Positions 41,085 through 53,907 are shown, numbered from the stretch's first letter. The stretch: DNA of 64,000 nucleotides from Thecaphora thlaspeos (GCA_900291925.1 UWYS01000013.1:186001-250000); one strand, 5' to 3'. The notes: generated by a model from the letters alone, not told the origin. Translations and numbers: made by a program.

Positions 41085-41454
41085 TACTGTACGTCTTCAA
41101 ACATCGGCCAGAACAAATGGATCGACGAGCGGCAGCGGGCCTCGTCCCTTTGCCTGGCGATGCGGGGTAAGCCTGCCGACCCCGCACCAAAACTTGCCTT
41201 TCACGTCCACCCACGCCCGTTCTTTTTTCTTTTGTTCGCGCAACTGGCACTTGGTTACAACGGCCTCGCCCTCGAGCAAGGAAAGCGTCTGTCTTTTCTT
41301 GTAGTACAAAGGCGAGCAACGTAAGACGTACAGCGGTGACGACGACAACAACAACACCAGCAACGCGATAGCACCCGCGAACCGTTCCACACGCATGCAG
41401 AGTACAAGAGAGGCCAACAAGGGCAATGGGGTGGGTAACCATCGAAGAAAGAAA

Positions 41455-41482
41455 GGAGAGAGAGAGAGAGAGAGAGAGAGGA
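41455..41482 (+). repeat. GA dinucleotide tract
   Basis: About eleven GA units lie just downstream of the MBOAT stop codon, in its presumed 3' untranslated region. Confidence 0.9.
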
Positions 41483-41509
41483 AGATATGTATGAGCTCTG
41501 CCACCTGCC

Positions 41510-43213
41510 TCACTTTCCAAAGAGGTAGACGAAGCTGCCACGCGGTCGGTCGCGGACGGGGAGCAGCTCGTACTTGAGTGACTCGAGCTGGACAAAGAAG
41601 CCCGACCGGATGAAAGGCGAGCAGAACAGCGGAATCACGGCCAGGAAAAAGGCGTGCAGCATCAGCACCGAGACCAGCGTCGGGATCTTGGTATTGGCCT
41701 CGGGGAACGTCCGCTTGAACCACGTCGCCGTCACCGTCGCCACGCCGTTGGCCAGGAAGAAGAGGAAGTTCTCGCCGTTGGCAAAGCCCAGCGTAAAGTA
41801 GGTGATGTGCTCGTGGAAGATGCCGCTCATCGCAAACGTCGCAATCGCTGCGATCGCCTTGGGCAGGAACGAGAACTTGCCCTTGCCCCCGGCAGAGTCC
41901 TTCTTTTCCGGCTGCGACGTCGTCTTCTCCGTCTCCTTCTGCGGTCCGCCGGTGCCGTTGCTCTTGCGCTGCGTCAGCTTCGCATCGCCGCCCAGCTGCG
42001 AGAGCGGTCGCAGTCCGCCCGACGTCCTCGCCCGACATCCTCGAGCGTCGGCCGCTCTTTTCGTCGTCCTCGCCCGACGTCTGACCGGCGTCCGTCTCGG
42101 AGAGGTGGTCAAGGTGGGTCCGCTTCTTGTCGGCCTGCGCCTGCGCCGCCGCGGCCGCCTTGGTCTTCTTGAGGCGGAGCTTGCTCTTGCCGCCGCCAAA
42201 GACGACGCGGTGGAGGATGGTGGCAATGGCGCGGTTCCAGTGCGACCAGAAGAGGCGGATGTTGGTGGTACCCAGCGGGTTCTCAAACATTTCGGCCATC
42301 TCGACGTTGATCACGATGCCAATCAGCTTGAGCAGGCCGTCGCCGGACAGGGCAAGCGCCATCAGGATCGACATGCCAAGCATGTCGCAGTAGCAGTGGT
42401 AGGACAGCTGCGACATGTCGCGCGTCAGCTCGAACGGCGGGATAAAGTAGAGCGTGACGAGCAGCGCCACGGCCTCGACAAAGACTTTGGGCAGACCCTT
42501 GATGTTTTCGATGCGGGCGCTTCGTGGGAAGCCTTCCGCCTGCGTCCGCTCCTCGATCTCGTCAATCTCCTTGGAGAAGGTCCAGAGCTGCGCGAAGAAG
42601 CGTGCGAAGCTCCACGACTCAATCTCTTCGACGCTGCGGATTTGGAAGATGTCCCAGACGAGCAGCGACGAGCAGAAGCCGAGCGCCGGCCTCCAGAAGT
42701 CGAGCAGCATGACGCCCGACATGCCCGTCAGCAGGGGCCACGACATCAGGGCGCCGATCAGCGAGAGGATCGAGAACCACTTGCCGGCGGCCGACTTTTT
42801 GCCGACGTTGTGGTAAAGGAAGTAGGCGACGACAGAGGAACCGATGATGGCGGCCGTGTAGAGAGGATAAGGCGGGAGGTCGTACTCAACTGCGCGGTCA
42901 AGCCAAGGAAATCGAGAGCATACATCGTGATACGAGGCCGGTCAGCATTCCGTTCTCCTGGCCTTATCTTCAGTGTGCGCAGCGATATGCCGAATCGACC
43001 GGCCGAGCCTCGGCGTGATCCATCGCTTCGATGAGATGATCTGGCTCTGCTCTGTGATTCTGGCCCGCCCCACTTACCAACTTTGAAGCCAAACTTGCGG
43101 GAGACGTCGAGGACGGGATCCGAGTCGAGCAGCTTGAAACCGAGCCGTGAGTACTGGGCCTTAGGCGAGAAGCGGTTGAAGAAGCGCTCCACCTTGTCTT
43201 GGAAGAGCGCCAT
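41510..43213 (-). CDS. MBOAT-family O-acyltransferase (wax synthase-like), frame break in the linker
   Basis: A multipass membrane acyltransferase, probably in the ER and acting on lipids or sterols. Exon 1 is 43078-43213 (MALFQDKVERF) and exon 2 starts at 42889 after a GTAAGT...GCGCAG intron. The conserved block NPLGTTNIRLFWSHWNRA, then the catalytic-His region SGIFHEHITYFTLG, and several hydrophobic spans are present. The N-terminal two thirds and the C-terminal third are in different frames. The shift occurs in a charged linker near 41970-42100, where GTCGGGCG units are repeated. The two exons sum to 3n+1 nt, so one surplus base would explain it. A 55-nt intron at 41969-42023 would also restore the frame but has a poor donor. 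An assembly error, a natural frameshift or an unseen intron are all possible. About 500 residues if restored. Confidence 0.72.
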
Positions 43214-43511
43214 GGTAGCGTTGTTTTCCGGCCGATGTCAGGCGCGGCGATGGTATCGTAGGGGCAAGGGGGAACGGTAGAAGGGTATCGAGGAGTGTGA
43301 TGGTCAAGAAGAAAAGACAAGGCTTGTTACCCCGCACGATTGTATAAGAGGGGGAGGGAAGGTCCGTCAGCAGAGTGGCGGAAGGTGGTGAGGAGGCGCG
43401 GAACGAAGCAGGGGACGTCGGACCAGAGGAGTCAGAAGGCGCAAGGGGGACGGATGGAGACGAAATCGAGCCCCGAGGGACGCGGGGGAACGCACGGCCT
43501 GCAGATGGCAA

Positions 43512-43541
43512 GGGCGACGGGCGACGGGCGACGGGCGACGA
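43512..43541 (+). repeat. Heptanucleotide tandem repeat (GGGCGAC units)
   Basis: Four near-perfect tandem copies lie about 300 bp upstream of the MBOAT start codon. Confidence 0.85.
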
Positions 43542-44484
43542 GCTGCTGGGCGATGTGGAGCGAAGCCGGCTGTCACTGTCGCTACCGCTGTTCGAGAGCC
43601 GGCGCGGTGCGAGCGGGGTCGGGTGGGCTTCGTGGCTTGGTTTGCGTTTCCGCCCTGACGTCTCTGGCCGTTTGAACCCCGCCCTCCGGTAAGCTGCCGA
43701 TTGGCTCTCACACTCTCAAGACTCTATCACATGCAGCGCTTGTCCTCATTCTTGATTGCAGCTGCGCCTGAAGCCCTATCGGCCGCTCCGACTTCCGCTC
43801 TCCGTCGACAAGATGAGCCGCAAGAGTTTCGCTTCATGCGCCCCATGCCTGCGCTCGTCTATCGACCGGGAGGGGCGCGACAAGCCGGAAGAAGAGACTT
43901 CGGAGGTTGTCTAGGACCAGGCGTAGAGATAGGGACGTAGCGTGTCTTGGCCCTGTGACCATGGTCCGACCGCCTGCCCTGAGCTAGCCGAGTATGTAAG
44001 AAGAGGGGAGAGGGGCGGGGATGACGATGGGCGATTGATTGACGAATGACGACCCACCACCACCACCGCAATTCGTCTGGCTCGCTTGCTTGTATGGGAA
44101 AGGATGAGATTCATGGGCGTTGCATGTATGTAACGCACGCACCGCCCCGTGCTTCGTCTAGAGTAAGTCCGGGAAGAAGGGTTTGATGAGATCATCGATG
44201 AGCTGACAGCCAAATGGCAGAGGAGGGTTCTCAGCAAGCTGAACCACCGTACCGCACGCATCGTATGTAAGTCATCGATATCATGGCTCTGCTCTCGTCG
44301 GTTTGTCCCGACGTTCCTTTGTTAGGCCTACGGCTGAAGCGTAGAGGAAACTAACTAGAAGTCGGCGCTCTTGTTTCACCATGCTATCAGCTATCACAAC
44401 GTCGAATAGTTACCAACAACAATCGATCCGACCATTCAGGTCGCGATAACAGACGGATGCTGGTGCGGATGCCCAAGATCTGCT

Positions 44485-44503
44485 CGTGTGTGTGTGTGTG
44501 TGT
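44485..44503 (+). repeat. GT dinucleotide tract
   Basis: About nine GT units lie in non-coding DNA downstream of the ADE5,7 stop codon. Confidence 0.9.
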
Positions 44504-44915
44504 CTATCGGCTTGCCCAGTCTTTCGGCACGCCGAACCGATGAGGGGCTGCAAGAACTCGACGATCCAGACCATCATATCGCTGCTGACCGGTCGGTCGG
44601 CCGGCATCCCCAAACCGCCTTCCGATCCACGGTGATCTGGAATCTCCTTTGGAGCAACCAGCAGAGCCGTATCGCATGATGGACAGAGGCAAAAGACACC
44701 TGGTGGTGGAATCGTGAGCTTGGGCAAGGATCTTGTAGCGACGGCGACGCGAAGCTCGACGTTAACTAGTCGCTCGCTCTCTAGCTCGAACCCGGCGCAC
44801 AAGCAGCGCCAAATCCACAGCGCAGAAAGCGTCAAGAGCCTGATATGATATCGACAAGTGCTGTGTTCTACGTTGTCGCGGTATGATTTGCAAGGGATGG
44901 CCTCTCTCATTCTTG

Positions 44916-47511
44916 CTACACCCTCCAGCTCTCCATCCCGGTATACGTAACGCCCTCTTCTCCCGTGACGCTACCCATGACGACCGGCTGCTCGCCTCCG
45001 CGCTTGAGCGTCTCAAGTACACCCTCCACCTTGTCCTTCTTGACAATGAGGACCATGCCGATTCCGTTGTTGAACGTTCTCGCCATCTCTTCCGGCTCGA
45101 CGTTGCCCGTCTTCTGCAGCCACTCAAAGAGCTCGGGACGATTCCAGGCATTGAGGTCAACCTGAGCGCCGAAACCCTTGGGGAGGGATCGGGGGATGTT
45201 GTCGGTGAATCCTCCACCCGTAATGTGCGACAGGGCAATGAGACCCTGTGCCGCTGCATCGTTCTGGAACAGCTCAGTCAGAGCCGCTACGTAGATGCGC
45301 GTAGGAGCCAGCAGAGCCTCGCCAAGCGTCTTGCCCGACACACCGTCAATAGTGGATAAGGGACAAGGTTCAGAGAGCGACTTGCCCGACCTCTCGACCA
45401 CCTTGCGCACCAGGCTAAAACCGTTCGAGTGCACGCCCGAAGAGTGAAGCCCGACAAGGACATCGCCCACCTCCATCTGGTCCAGGCGAGGAAGCAGCGC
45501 TTCCCTCTCGACCGCTCCGACCGCGAAGCCAGCCAGGTCATACTCTTCCCCGAGGTACATGCCGGGCATCTCGGCCGTCTCGCCACCAATCAGACCGCAG
45601 TTGGCCTGTCGGCATCCCTCGGCAATACCACCGATCACCGCCGCTGCGATGCCGACCGTCAGCTTAGAGCAAGCAAAGTAGTCGAGGAAGTAGAAAGGCA
45701 GTGCGCCCTGCACCAGCAGGTCGTTGACAGACATCGCGACGAGGTCAATGCCGACTGTGTCGTGCTTCCCGACGTCGAGGGCGACGCGCAACTTGGTTCC
45801 GACGCCGTCGGTCCCGCTGATCAGGATGGGGTCGCGCATTCCGATCGCCTTGAGGTCGAACGTACCGCCGAATCCGCCGAGCGAGGCATCGCAGCCGGGC
45901 CGTTTTGTCGATTTGGCTAGAGGCTTGATAACCTCGACCAGCTCGTTGCCGGCGTCAATGTCGACACCGGCGTCGGCGTAGGTCAAGCCGCCGGCAGTGG
46001 CAGCGGCCGCCACCGCCGCCGCGGGCTTGAGCGCGCGGTGGGCAATATCGCGTCGGAACGTCTTACCCTCGAAGTGGACGGCGTCAACGCCCTGGTAGGC
46101 CAGCTCGACAGCCTCCTTGAGCGTCTTGCCATAGGCCGAGATGGCAATCACGCGTCCGCCAGCCGTCACCAGCTGACCGGCGGCGTCGAGCTTGGTGCCA
46201 GCGTGGTATACAGTGACGTTCTGCGGCAGCTGGCCGATGGCGATGGGCAGGCCGGTGGGGTACTTGCCCGGGTAGCCGGGCGATGCGAGGACGATGCTGA
46301 CGGCGTGCTCGGTGCGGATGACGGGCTGGACCGAGTCGAGCCGCCTCTCTACGCAGGCGACGATGATGTCGGCCAGGCTCGTCTTTGTCTCATCGAGCAG
46401 CTCGAGGACCGCCTCGGTCTCTGGGTCGCCAAAGCGGACGTTGTACTCGAGCACCTGGGGTCCGTTGGCGGTCAGCATCAGGCCGACAAAGAGGAGGCCA
46501 ACAAAGGGGAAGCCCTCCTTGCGCATGCCGTCGATGGTGGGGATGAGGACCTCGTCGCGGATGCGAGCGGGGAGTTCGTCGACCAGGCCCTCAGGTGCGG
46601 GGCAGTAGGCGCCCATGCCTCCAGTGTTGGGACCCGTGTCGCCCTCGCCGATACGCTTGTGGTCCTGGCAGCCGGGTAGCGCGGTGATGGTATAGCCGTC
46701 GCTAAAGGCGAGCACTGAGAGCTCCGGGCCAACGAGGCGCTGCTCGATGAGCAGGCTCGATCCCGCATCGCCAAAGACCTTTTTGACGAGGATGTCGTCG
46801 ACGCCCTGGCGGGCCTCTTCGTCGGATTCGGGGAGCAGGACGCCCTTGCCGGCAGCGAGGCCGCTCGCCTTGAGGACGACCTTGTGTGCGCCTCCGAGCT
46901 TCTCGATGAAGGCGAGGCACTCATTCACCTGCGACTCATTGAACGACTGGTGCGCGGCTGTGGGAATCGAGTACTTGGCCATGAAGGCCTTGGCGAAGGT
47001 CTTGGAGCCCTCCATCTGGGCGGCAAGGGGCGAGGGTCCGAACACGGGGATGCCGACCTTGCGGAAGGCCAGCTCGGCTCCATCGACCAGCGGCTGCTCG
47101 GGGCCGGGAATACAGAGGTTGATCTGCGGGGTGGGGGGCGGCAAGGCGGCGAGTGAAGGAAGAAGGGGGATATGCGGGATCACGACGGGACCGTCAGCGG
47201 TCGTTGTTTCTGGTAGGGATCACGCGGCAGGGACTGGATTGGCCGCTCACCTGGTTCGTAATGGCCCATGCCGTGATCTCGGAGAAGTGGCCGGACGCCC
47301 TGGGTGTGTCGAGGTTGCTGCAGCGAGCACCGAGGGTAGCGGTACCGCCGTTTCCGGGAGCGCAGTAGATGTGCTCAACGCGGTCGGAACGGAGGAGGTG
47401 ATGGGCGATGGCATGCTCGCGGCCTCCTGCGCCAAGAATGAGGACTCTGAGGGGCGCGGCAGGAGGGACCATGGCCGAGAGCGGCACGTTAAGAGAAGAG
47501 GAGGCTGCCAT
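44916..47511 (-). CDS. ADE5,7: Bifunctional GARS-AIRS purine biosynthesis enzyme
   Basis: It catalyses two steps of cytosolic de novo purine synthesis: glycinamide ribonucleotide synthetase and aminoimidazole ribonucleotide synthetase. Two exons on the complement, 47251-47511 and 44916-47123, give about 822 residues, close to yeast Ade5,7 (802). The N-terminal GARS part begins with [19 protein letters not shown] and continues with [10 protein letters not shown], the ATP-grasp glycine loop ([12 protein letters not shown]), [12 protein letters not shown] and [13 protein letters not shown]. The AIRS part begins near residue 450 with [15 protein letters not shown] and has [40 protein letters not shown] and [13 protein letters not shown]. 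As in ascomycetes, no transformylase domain follows. The intron removes a stretch between AWAITNQ and [10 protein letters not shown]. Its start lies 1.75 kb from the divergent flavoprotein gene. Confidence 0.97.
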
Positions 47512-49265
47512 CGTGCGAGGGGATCGACGACGGGGTGGGGAAGAGGGAGTTGGTTGGGTGACGACCAGGGAGAAGGAGAAGCAGCGAGGCCGAGGTGGAA
47601 GATGCCTGCAGGCCAGCCCACCCTTCCAGTGGCCGGGAGTGCAGAGAAGCCATCATCGGCCCCGCTTTTTGTAAGTTGCCCTTGTGTGACTCTGACTCTT
47701 CTTGCCTTTTTGCCGTGGCGCCCGCAAAGAAGCACCAAAGACAATATAAAAACTTGCGAGGCTTCTGCCTTCGGTATTCGGTCGCCTGTTCGTGTGAGGC
47801 CAAGCCCGATCGAACCAAATCGGGAGCATTGGTCCGAGGGGACTGCTGGTGGTGTCGCTCTCGCTCCCTCTTTCTGTATACCAGGAAGCAGCGAGCGATG
47901 GCTTCAGCTGCAGCCCACTCCCTCTCCCTTTCCTGTGCTGCCCTTTGATGAGCATCCATGGCGACCCTCACAATGGCGGCGAGGCTACGTGTGATGGGGC
48001 AGCGGAAGAACGAGTGCACACCCTCTGGCGCGGCTGGTCACGCTTCGGCGTCGGGCCGATCCGGACCCGGTGCTGTCTGATCCGATCCCAGCCGAACGGG
48101 CGCATAAGCAGGTTGCTGTCGTCGGCGTCAAAGGGGCGGCGGGAGGGGTCACGCTCGTGGTCTCGTTGCGTTTCTGAAGAGAAGAGAGAGAAGGCGGTGG
48201 AGCGTTCTCGTTGTCCCTGTGCGAGAGAAGATCGAAAAGGAGGCCAAGCCAACAAGCCGCATGCGCGCGCGAGAGGACGGAAGTGGACCCTCTCTGCCAT
48301 ACATGCTATGGGGAGCACTCCGTGGCATGCTGTTTGTTACTCTGTGGCCCTGCAGGCCTGCTCTGCTTTCGCCCTGCCGACGCCCACCTGCTGGTGCGCC
48401 GAGGCTAGCAGCGTTGCTACTGTGTGAATATTTGAATGCCTTAGAGCCGCAGATTGATTAGATTATCGCAAAGGATCTTGGCGCAAAAATAAGGGAGGGA
48501 GAAAGCGAGCCAGCGAGGAATCCGGCACAAGAGCGGAACAATAACGCATGAAGAGGCAAGGCAGGCAGGCGCGCGGGCAGGCACCGCTCGCTGCTTGTGG
48601 GCGAGGGCCGGGCGAGGACCAGGCCAGGGCCAGGGATTGGCGCGGCGCGGCGAGGCGCGGGCGAGGCGGCCGAAGTTTCGCATCGGAGCAGCCGTGCCTG
48701 CCTGATGCCGTAAGGAGCGGCCGTGGCCCTCTTGTCACGCTCCTTCTTCGACGGCGTTCCCCACCTTGCTGCTCCCCTCTTGCCTCGCCCCTCACCTCCC
48801 CTCTCTCATCTTCACACCATCATCAAATCACCCTCTCGCACCCCATCCATCCGTAGCAACAAAACAGCTGTCTCGCACTTGCACCCTTGTTCGCACACAA
48901 CAGCACTGCCAACCGACGTGCTCGCTTTCTCCCACGCAGACGCCACCTCACAACTTCTCGGCTCGCCTTTACCTATCCGCCTCCTCGTCAAGTCTCAGGC
49001 CTCGGCGCACCTGCCTTCTTTCCCTCTGTCTTCTCTTCCTCCTTCATCGGGACTCGAAAGTCAGGGCTCGCCAACTAAGCCGCTCTTCAATCCCACGTCA
49101 CTCCTTTCAGCACTCATCGACACCATTCTGATTCGCCGCACGCTCCTCACTACGCTTATAGGAGCGTCACGCGCGCAACCGATTCCCCTTACACCAGCCT
49201 TGCCCTTGCCCCGTCGACCATCGTTTGCTGGTCCTCCGGCGCCGCCACCACCACCACCAGCAGCC
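47512..49265. promoter_or_regulatory. Divergent intergenic region between ADE5,7 and the AMID-like gene
   Basis: Both promoters lie in this 1.75-kb spacer. The left 500 bp would serve ADE5,7. From about 48750 to 49265 the plus strand is cytosine/thymine-rich leader for the flavoprotein gene, and an open frame in phase with it extends up to 48723 without looking like protein. No clear TATA box or bZIP site was established. Confidence 0.45.
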
Positions 49266-51871
49266 ATGGCTCAACCTCTCCGCTTCAAGGCGGCCTCATC
49301 CGCCCCATCCGCCTCCACATTACACGATGCAGGACCCTCGTCCTCCAGCAGCGCCGTTACAAAGAATGTCGTCGTTCTAGGCGGAAGCTATGGAGGCATG
49401 CATGCAGCCACCGTCCTCGCGCAGCGCCTTCCGCCTTCGCACAGGCTCATTCTCATCGAGCGCAACAGCCACTTTAATCGTGAGTGTCGTGCGCATACAG
49501 CTGCTCCTCGACAGCCTTGACTCAGCCGCCGAACCTTGGCTCTGACCGTGTCCCGCAAAACCCCCCTGTCGTGTGTTTGTATCCTTCCGCAGACCTATAC
49601 GTCTTCCCTCGCTTCTCAGTTCTACCGGGGCACGAGCACAAAGCCTTCATCCCGTACACCTCCATCTTCAAAAACGCGCCAGCAAGGCCCGGGTCGCGGA
49701 CGCGCCCGCAAAAGAAGGCCGGCTCCGCTACACCCACAGCCGCCCGGCCGGGCCAACCTGCGGATTATAACACTGCCAAAGGCGGCTCCGGCCCCAGCTC
49801 GTCGGGGTTAGCAAGCAACGCGCTCGAGATGGGCGGGGCAGGAGCAGGCTCGACTCCCTCCGGCTCGAAGATGAGCTCGAGGGACAGTCCGATCAAGAGG
49901 CTCGCCACGACGCCGGTCGTTCGGGACGCGCTCGAGGACACGGCGGACGGCCAAGCCATTGGCGAGTGTGACGACTCTCTAGTGTCTTCGAGAGGGGCGC
50001 AAAAAGATGGCCGAGAGGCGTCGGCGTCGCCTCGGCCGCACGCGCTCCGCAGGGACAGCCGCCACTCGAGCAACGCCACACTCAGCAGCAGCTCCGAGTC
50101 CGACCTGAGCGCCGAATCGCAGTCGGCGGCGGCCTCGACCATGGCCAGCTCTTACGCCAGCAACGGCGGTGCCACCGCTTTGGAGTCGGGCATGGCCGGC
50201 CTCAAGGACCCCGGCAACAAGGCGATGGAAGCCGAGATCTTAAGCGCGGCACCCCTCACCCGACACGAGGAGGAGCTGGGTCGGCCCGAGATCGAGGTGG
50301 CCCAGCTAGCCGAGGCGATTGACAAGGGCATCGACCTCGGCGAGGATACGGCTGAGACGGCCGGCCCGAATGTCTCGCTCGAGGACCTCGAGCAGCAGGC
50401 CGACGAGGTGGCCGACGGCTTCGAGGAGTCGGCGCCCCACGTGGTTCTTCAAGCGACGGTGACCGACATCTCGCCCACCCACGTCACCCTGACCCCCACC
50501 GACGGCTCGGACGAGCAGCTGGGCCACCTAGGCGGCAAGCACAAGAAGAGCCTCTGGTCGATCGACAGCGTGACAATCCCCTATACCCACCTCGTCTACG
50601 CGCTCGGCTCTCACCTACCCGATCCGCTGCGAACCGAGGCACGCTTAAAGCGTGACGGCGTCAACTGGATGCGTGAGATCCAGGAGCGCGTCAAGGCGTC
50701 CAACGAGATCGTCCTCGTCGGCGGCGGAGCGCTCGGTGTCGAGTTTGCCACCGACATCGCTAGCGTCTACCCGGGGAGCAAATCGGTCACGCTGATCCAC
50801 AGCCGGAAGCAGCTGCTGCCCAACTTCGACGAGCGCATCCACGAGCTTGCCTACGGTCGCCTCAAGGCGCTCGGCGTCAACATCATCCTCGGCGAACGGC
50901 TCGCGCTGACCGAAGGGTGTCCGCGTGGATCGACCGTCAAGGCGTCGACCTCAACAGGAGCGGCGGCGGCGACACAGGATAGGCTCAAGGCGGCGAAACC
51001 AGAGGTGTGCGTGACAGGCGACGACAAGGGCGAAGGGGTGCAGGCGCACGCCGAAGGGATGTGCGTCGGTTCGGGGCGCAAGCTGGTCAAGACGACGGGC
51101 GGCCGGTCGTTTGAATGCGACCTGCTGCTGCTCTGCACGGGCCAGCAGCCGAACTCGTCGCTAATGGCCAATCTCTCGCCGAGCTCGGTCGACCCTTCGT
51201 CGCGCCTGATCCGCGTCCACCGGACGTTGCAGGTGGCTGTCCCGGACCCGCGCGACGCTGCGCAGCAGCCGTTCGACGCGCGCCCGCCCTGCGGCGATTG
51301 CGATTGCTTCCTCGACAAGAAAGCGGCCGGGCGCGAGATTTCGCGGCAGGAGCAGGGCCACCTGCTGATGCACGGGAGCGATCCGTCGCACGAGCCGGGC
51401 AAGATCAGCAACGTCTACGCGATTGGCGACTGCGCGGATGCGTTTGGCGCCCTCAATGCGGGCTACCAGGCGTGGGGGATGGCCGACATTGCCGCCGAAA
51501 ACATCCTGCGCGACATTGAGGCCAAGAACGCGGCCCTCTCGGTCGCGCTCGAGCAGGAGTCGTCGTCGTGGTCGAGACCGACGTCGCCGACGTCGCCGGA
51601 GCTGGTGGAGTTCCATCCACCGCACAACATGCTCAAGCTGTCGCTCGGGCTGGGCAAGATGGTGGCCCAAGGCGGGCTGGTGACGCAGGAGACGATCGAC
51701 GAGGCGGATCCGGAGACGCTGAAGATCGAGGAGAACGAGGATGGCGTCAAGATCGACGGCAAGGTGGTGGGCAAGCCAGACATTGCGGTCAAGCCTGATC
51801 CCGACGACCTGGGCGTCGAGAGGGTCTGGACACTCATGGCCAACGTCGACCCGAGCGACATGCACGTCTGA
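49266..51871 (+). CDS. AMID/AIFM2-like NAD(P)H flavin oxidoreductase with a long insertion
   Basis: A pyridine nucleotide-disulphide oxidoreductase-fold protein of the AIF-like group that uses FAD and NAD(P)H, probably reducing quinones at membranes. Two exons, 49266-49479 and 49593-51871, give about 830 residues, roughly twice the family norm. The FAD-binding start is VVVLGGSYGGMHAA, followed across the splice site by SHFNHLYVFPRFSVLPG. A Ser/Ala/Glu-rich low-complexity insertion of about 250 residues (49684-50435) follows. The fold resumes with TVTDISPTHVTL, the NAD-binding GGGALGVEFATDIA, LLLLCTGQQPNSS and the second FAD motif VYAIGDCADAFG. The C-terminus has acidic patches. ATG 49266 (AGCCATGG) has good context and lies just before the fold. 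No mitochondrial presequence is obvious. Confidence 0.88.
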
Positions 51872-52587
51872 TGGAGGGAGGGTAGTCGTATATTGTCACT
51901 TGACGGTCTCGGAGTCGGTCGACCAAGGTTTGGTCCTCTCGTTGCTTATTCGTAGATTACATGGCTGGGAGACTCTCGCGCGTTACTTGGTAAACACTTA
52001 TCGCACGGACCGAACAAGCAAGCCATGTTGCCCCGACGAGTGAGCGGTCGTTGTACGGCTTTCGTCGTTCTTGAGGTGATCACCGCCAAGGTAGGTAGAC
52101 GTCGCGGTACATTCAGGCAGACAGGGATAGGAAGAGATGTGGAGTGAAGCAAGAAGGAAGGGGATCTCGATCCTGGACCACGACCACCCCCGATGTCCAT
52201 CGGATCAGTAAAGACAAGGGCTTGCAAGTCATCTGACCTCAAAATAGGTATGGAAAGAGTCGAGGAGGCAGAACAGCTCGTCAGGCAATACAGTACCACT
52301 TTACGGCATCTCGACAAGCGAAAATCTGTGCGCGAAAGGCAGCTCATACTGTAGGCGTGGAATCAGGCCGGGTCGAATAGGGTTGACGTCGATGGTTTAA
52401 GAGGAACGAGGAACGAGGAACGTGCGTGGTGGTGGTGCAAGAGTGCTGCTGCTCCGTCCATCGCCGAAAATCACAGAAAGAGGAGGGATTCCAGCAATGT
52501 GGAGGTTTCGCTATTTCGTTCGTTTGGCCCAGAGTGACGCATGACCACGCTCGGCGGGGTCGGCGGCTTTTGCCTGTCCAACTGTGT

Positions 52588-52605
52588 CCCCCTCTCTCCT
52601 CTCTC

Positions 52606-52662
<57 letters not shown>

Positions 52663-52663
52663 G
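52588..52663 (+). repeat. Long CT-rich dinucleotide tract
   Basis: Some 76 bases of almost pure CT dinucleotides, interrupted by a few CC steps, lie in the intergenic region 0.7 kb after the AMID-like gene. Confidence 0.9.
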
Positions 52664-52792
52664 TTTTCGTTGCTAAATGCTATGTACCTACTGGACCATC
52701 TCCTTCGTCCTAGCGAGCCTCAGATGGGACAGAGGTCGAGATACCTTTGATTCCCATGACTTGTTGCCTCCACTTCGTAGCCCTACTGTAGT

Positions 52793-52814
52793 ACATACAT
52801 ACATACATACATAC
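52793..52814 (+). repeat. ACAT tetranucleotide microsatellite
   Basis: Five to six tandem ACAT units lie immediately after a TACTGTAGTA palindrome. Confidence 0.9.
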
Positions 52815-53907
52815 TCTGCAACCAAACCAACGCACGAACGGGCAGCAACGACAACGGCCGGCGCTCAGGCAGAGAGCAAAGCGCCCACGCTACAGTACAG
52901 TACGCACCTTCTCACGCACAAGCATGATAGCCTTCTGCTGCATCAAAAGACTCAATGGATCGTCGGTCTCTCCCACGTCCTGCCTCCCTGCTTCCCAACT
53001 ATGTATGAACATAACCTCCGAGATGGCATCAACAGAAGCAACCTTGGGCACTGCTCTCACGCTTCACCGACAGGGTCCATCGTATGCACGCCCTCTCGAC
53101 CGCTCTCAAATGCCGCAGTCCAGACTGCCCCTTCAGTCCCCTAGCATCTTGACATGCTCGACGAGCTGCCCACCACTGATGCTGCCTTTCCATGATGTGA
53201 TCTTCCAGCGACGGCGATCCGGCATCCTCGCTTTCGTTTTCCCAGGCCGCGCACACACCAGGCCTGCATCGAACGCCCTCCCCCCCGCCGCCGCAACGCG
53301 TTTGCCTGAAAGGTGGCTTGCAGCCCGCCCATCAAACACTGCCAAAAGGATAGCAACCAAGCTCCCAACCACGCCCGCGGACGCCACAAGGGAAAAGTAG
53401 CGTTGATGCCCGCTTCTTCTTCGGCGTTGCCGCGGAAATCAGGGGAAGAGCGACATGTACGAACATTAGCCTGCCGCTGTGGTGAGGAGGATGCCGAGCG
53501 GACGGTGTGACGGCGACTGCTCAAACCTCCGCCACGGCCGACTGGATTAATGGTGTCTTTGTCTGCCTGAGACGTTCTCTGCTCCCTTCCTCCCTATCGG
53601 ACAGATCAGTTCAGGTCAAGTCAGATCGGCGACACACTCCGAACCGAGGCGGTGATGAGCGTTATCCCCTTCCCCTTTCGCTTCGTGCTGTGTCTTACAG
53701 TGGCATCTCATGGCGACTACTTGCCGTTCCTCCCTCGCTCGCGCTGGATGGTCGATCTCCGCTCAACCGGACTGCTCACGCCGTATCCATTGTGCCACCC
53801 CAGCCGCTTCAACCTGCACTGCCTCGCTGGCATTCGGTCCACCTCTGCAATCGCACAACCTCAGCTCAGACACAGCCTCACTACACACCGTGGGCAGGAC
53901 TCGAACA

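Larger units (their letters stand above)
40075..41509. other. Convergent intergenic region between the unknown gene and the MBOAT gene
   Basis: About 1.4 kb, less GC-rich than its surroundings. It holds a possible short secreted-protein frame on the minus strand (40392-40670), a perfect 10-bp-arm palindrome (41064-41084) and a purine dinucleotide tract (41455-41482) just past the MBOAT stop codon. Confidence 0.5.
43214..44915. other. 1.7 kb intergenic region between the MBOAT and ADE5,7 genes
   Basis: No supportable gene was found. It carries a heptamer array of GGGCGAC units (about 43512-43541) in the upstream region of the MBOAT gene and a GT dinucleotide tract (about 44485-44503). The right half is more AT-rich and includes the ADE5,7 3' flank. 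Short open frames on both strands have no recognisable features. Confidence 0.5.

Noticed and set aside
43812..43913. 33-codon plus-strand frame starting MSRKSFASC
   Set aside because: It is too short, has no upstream exon I could connect, and shows no recognisable motif.
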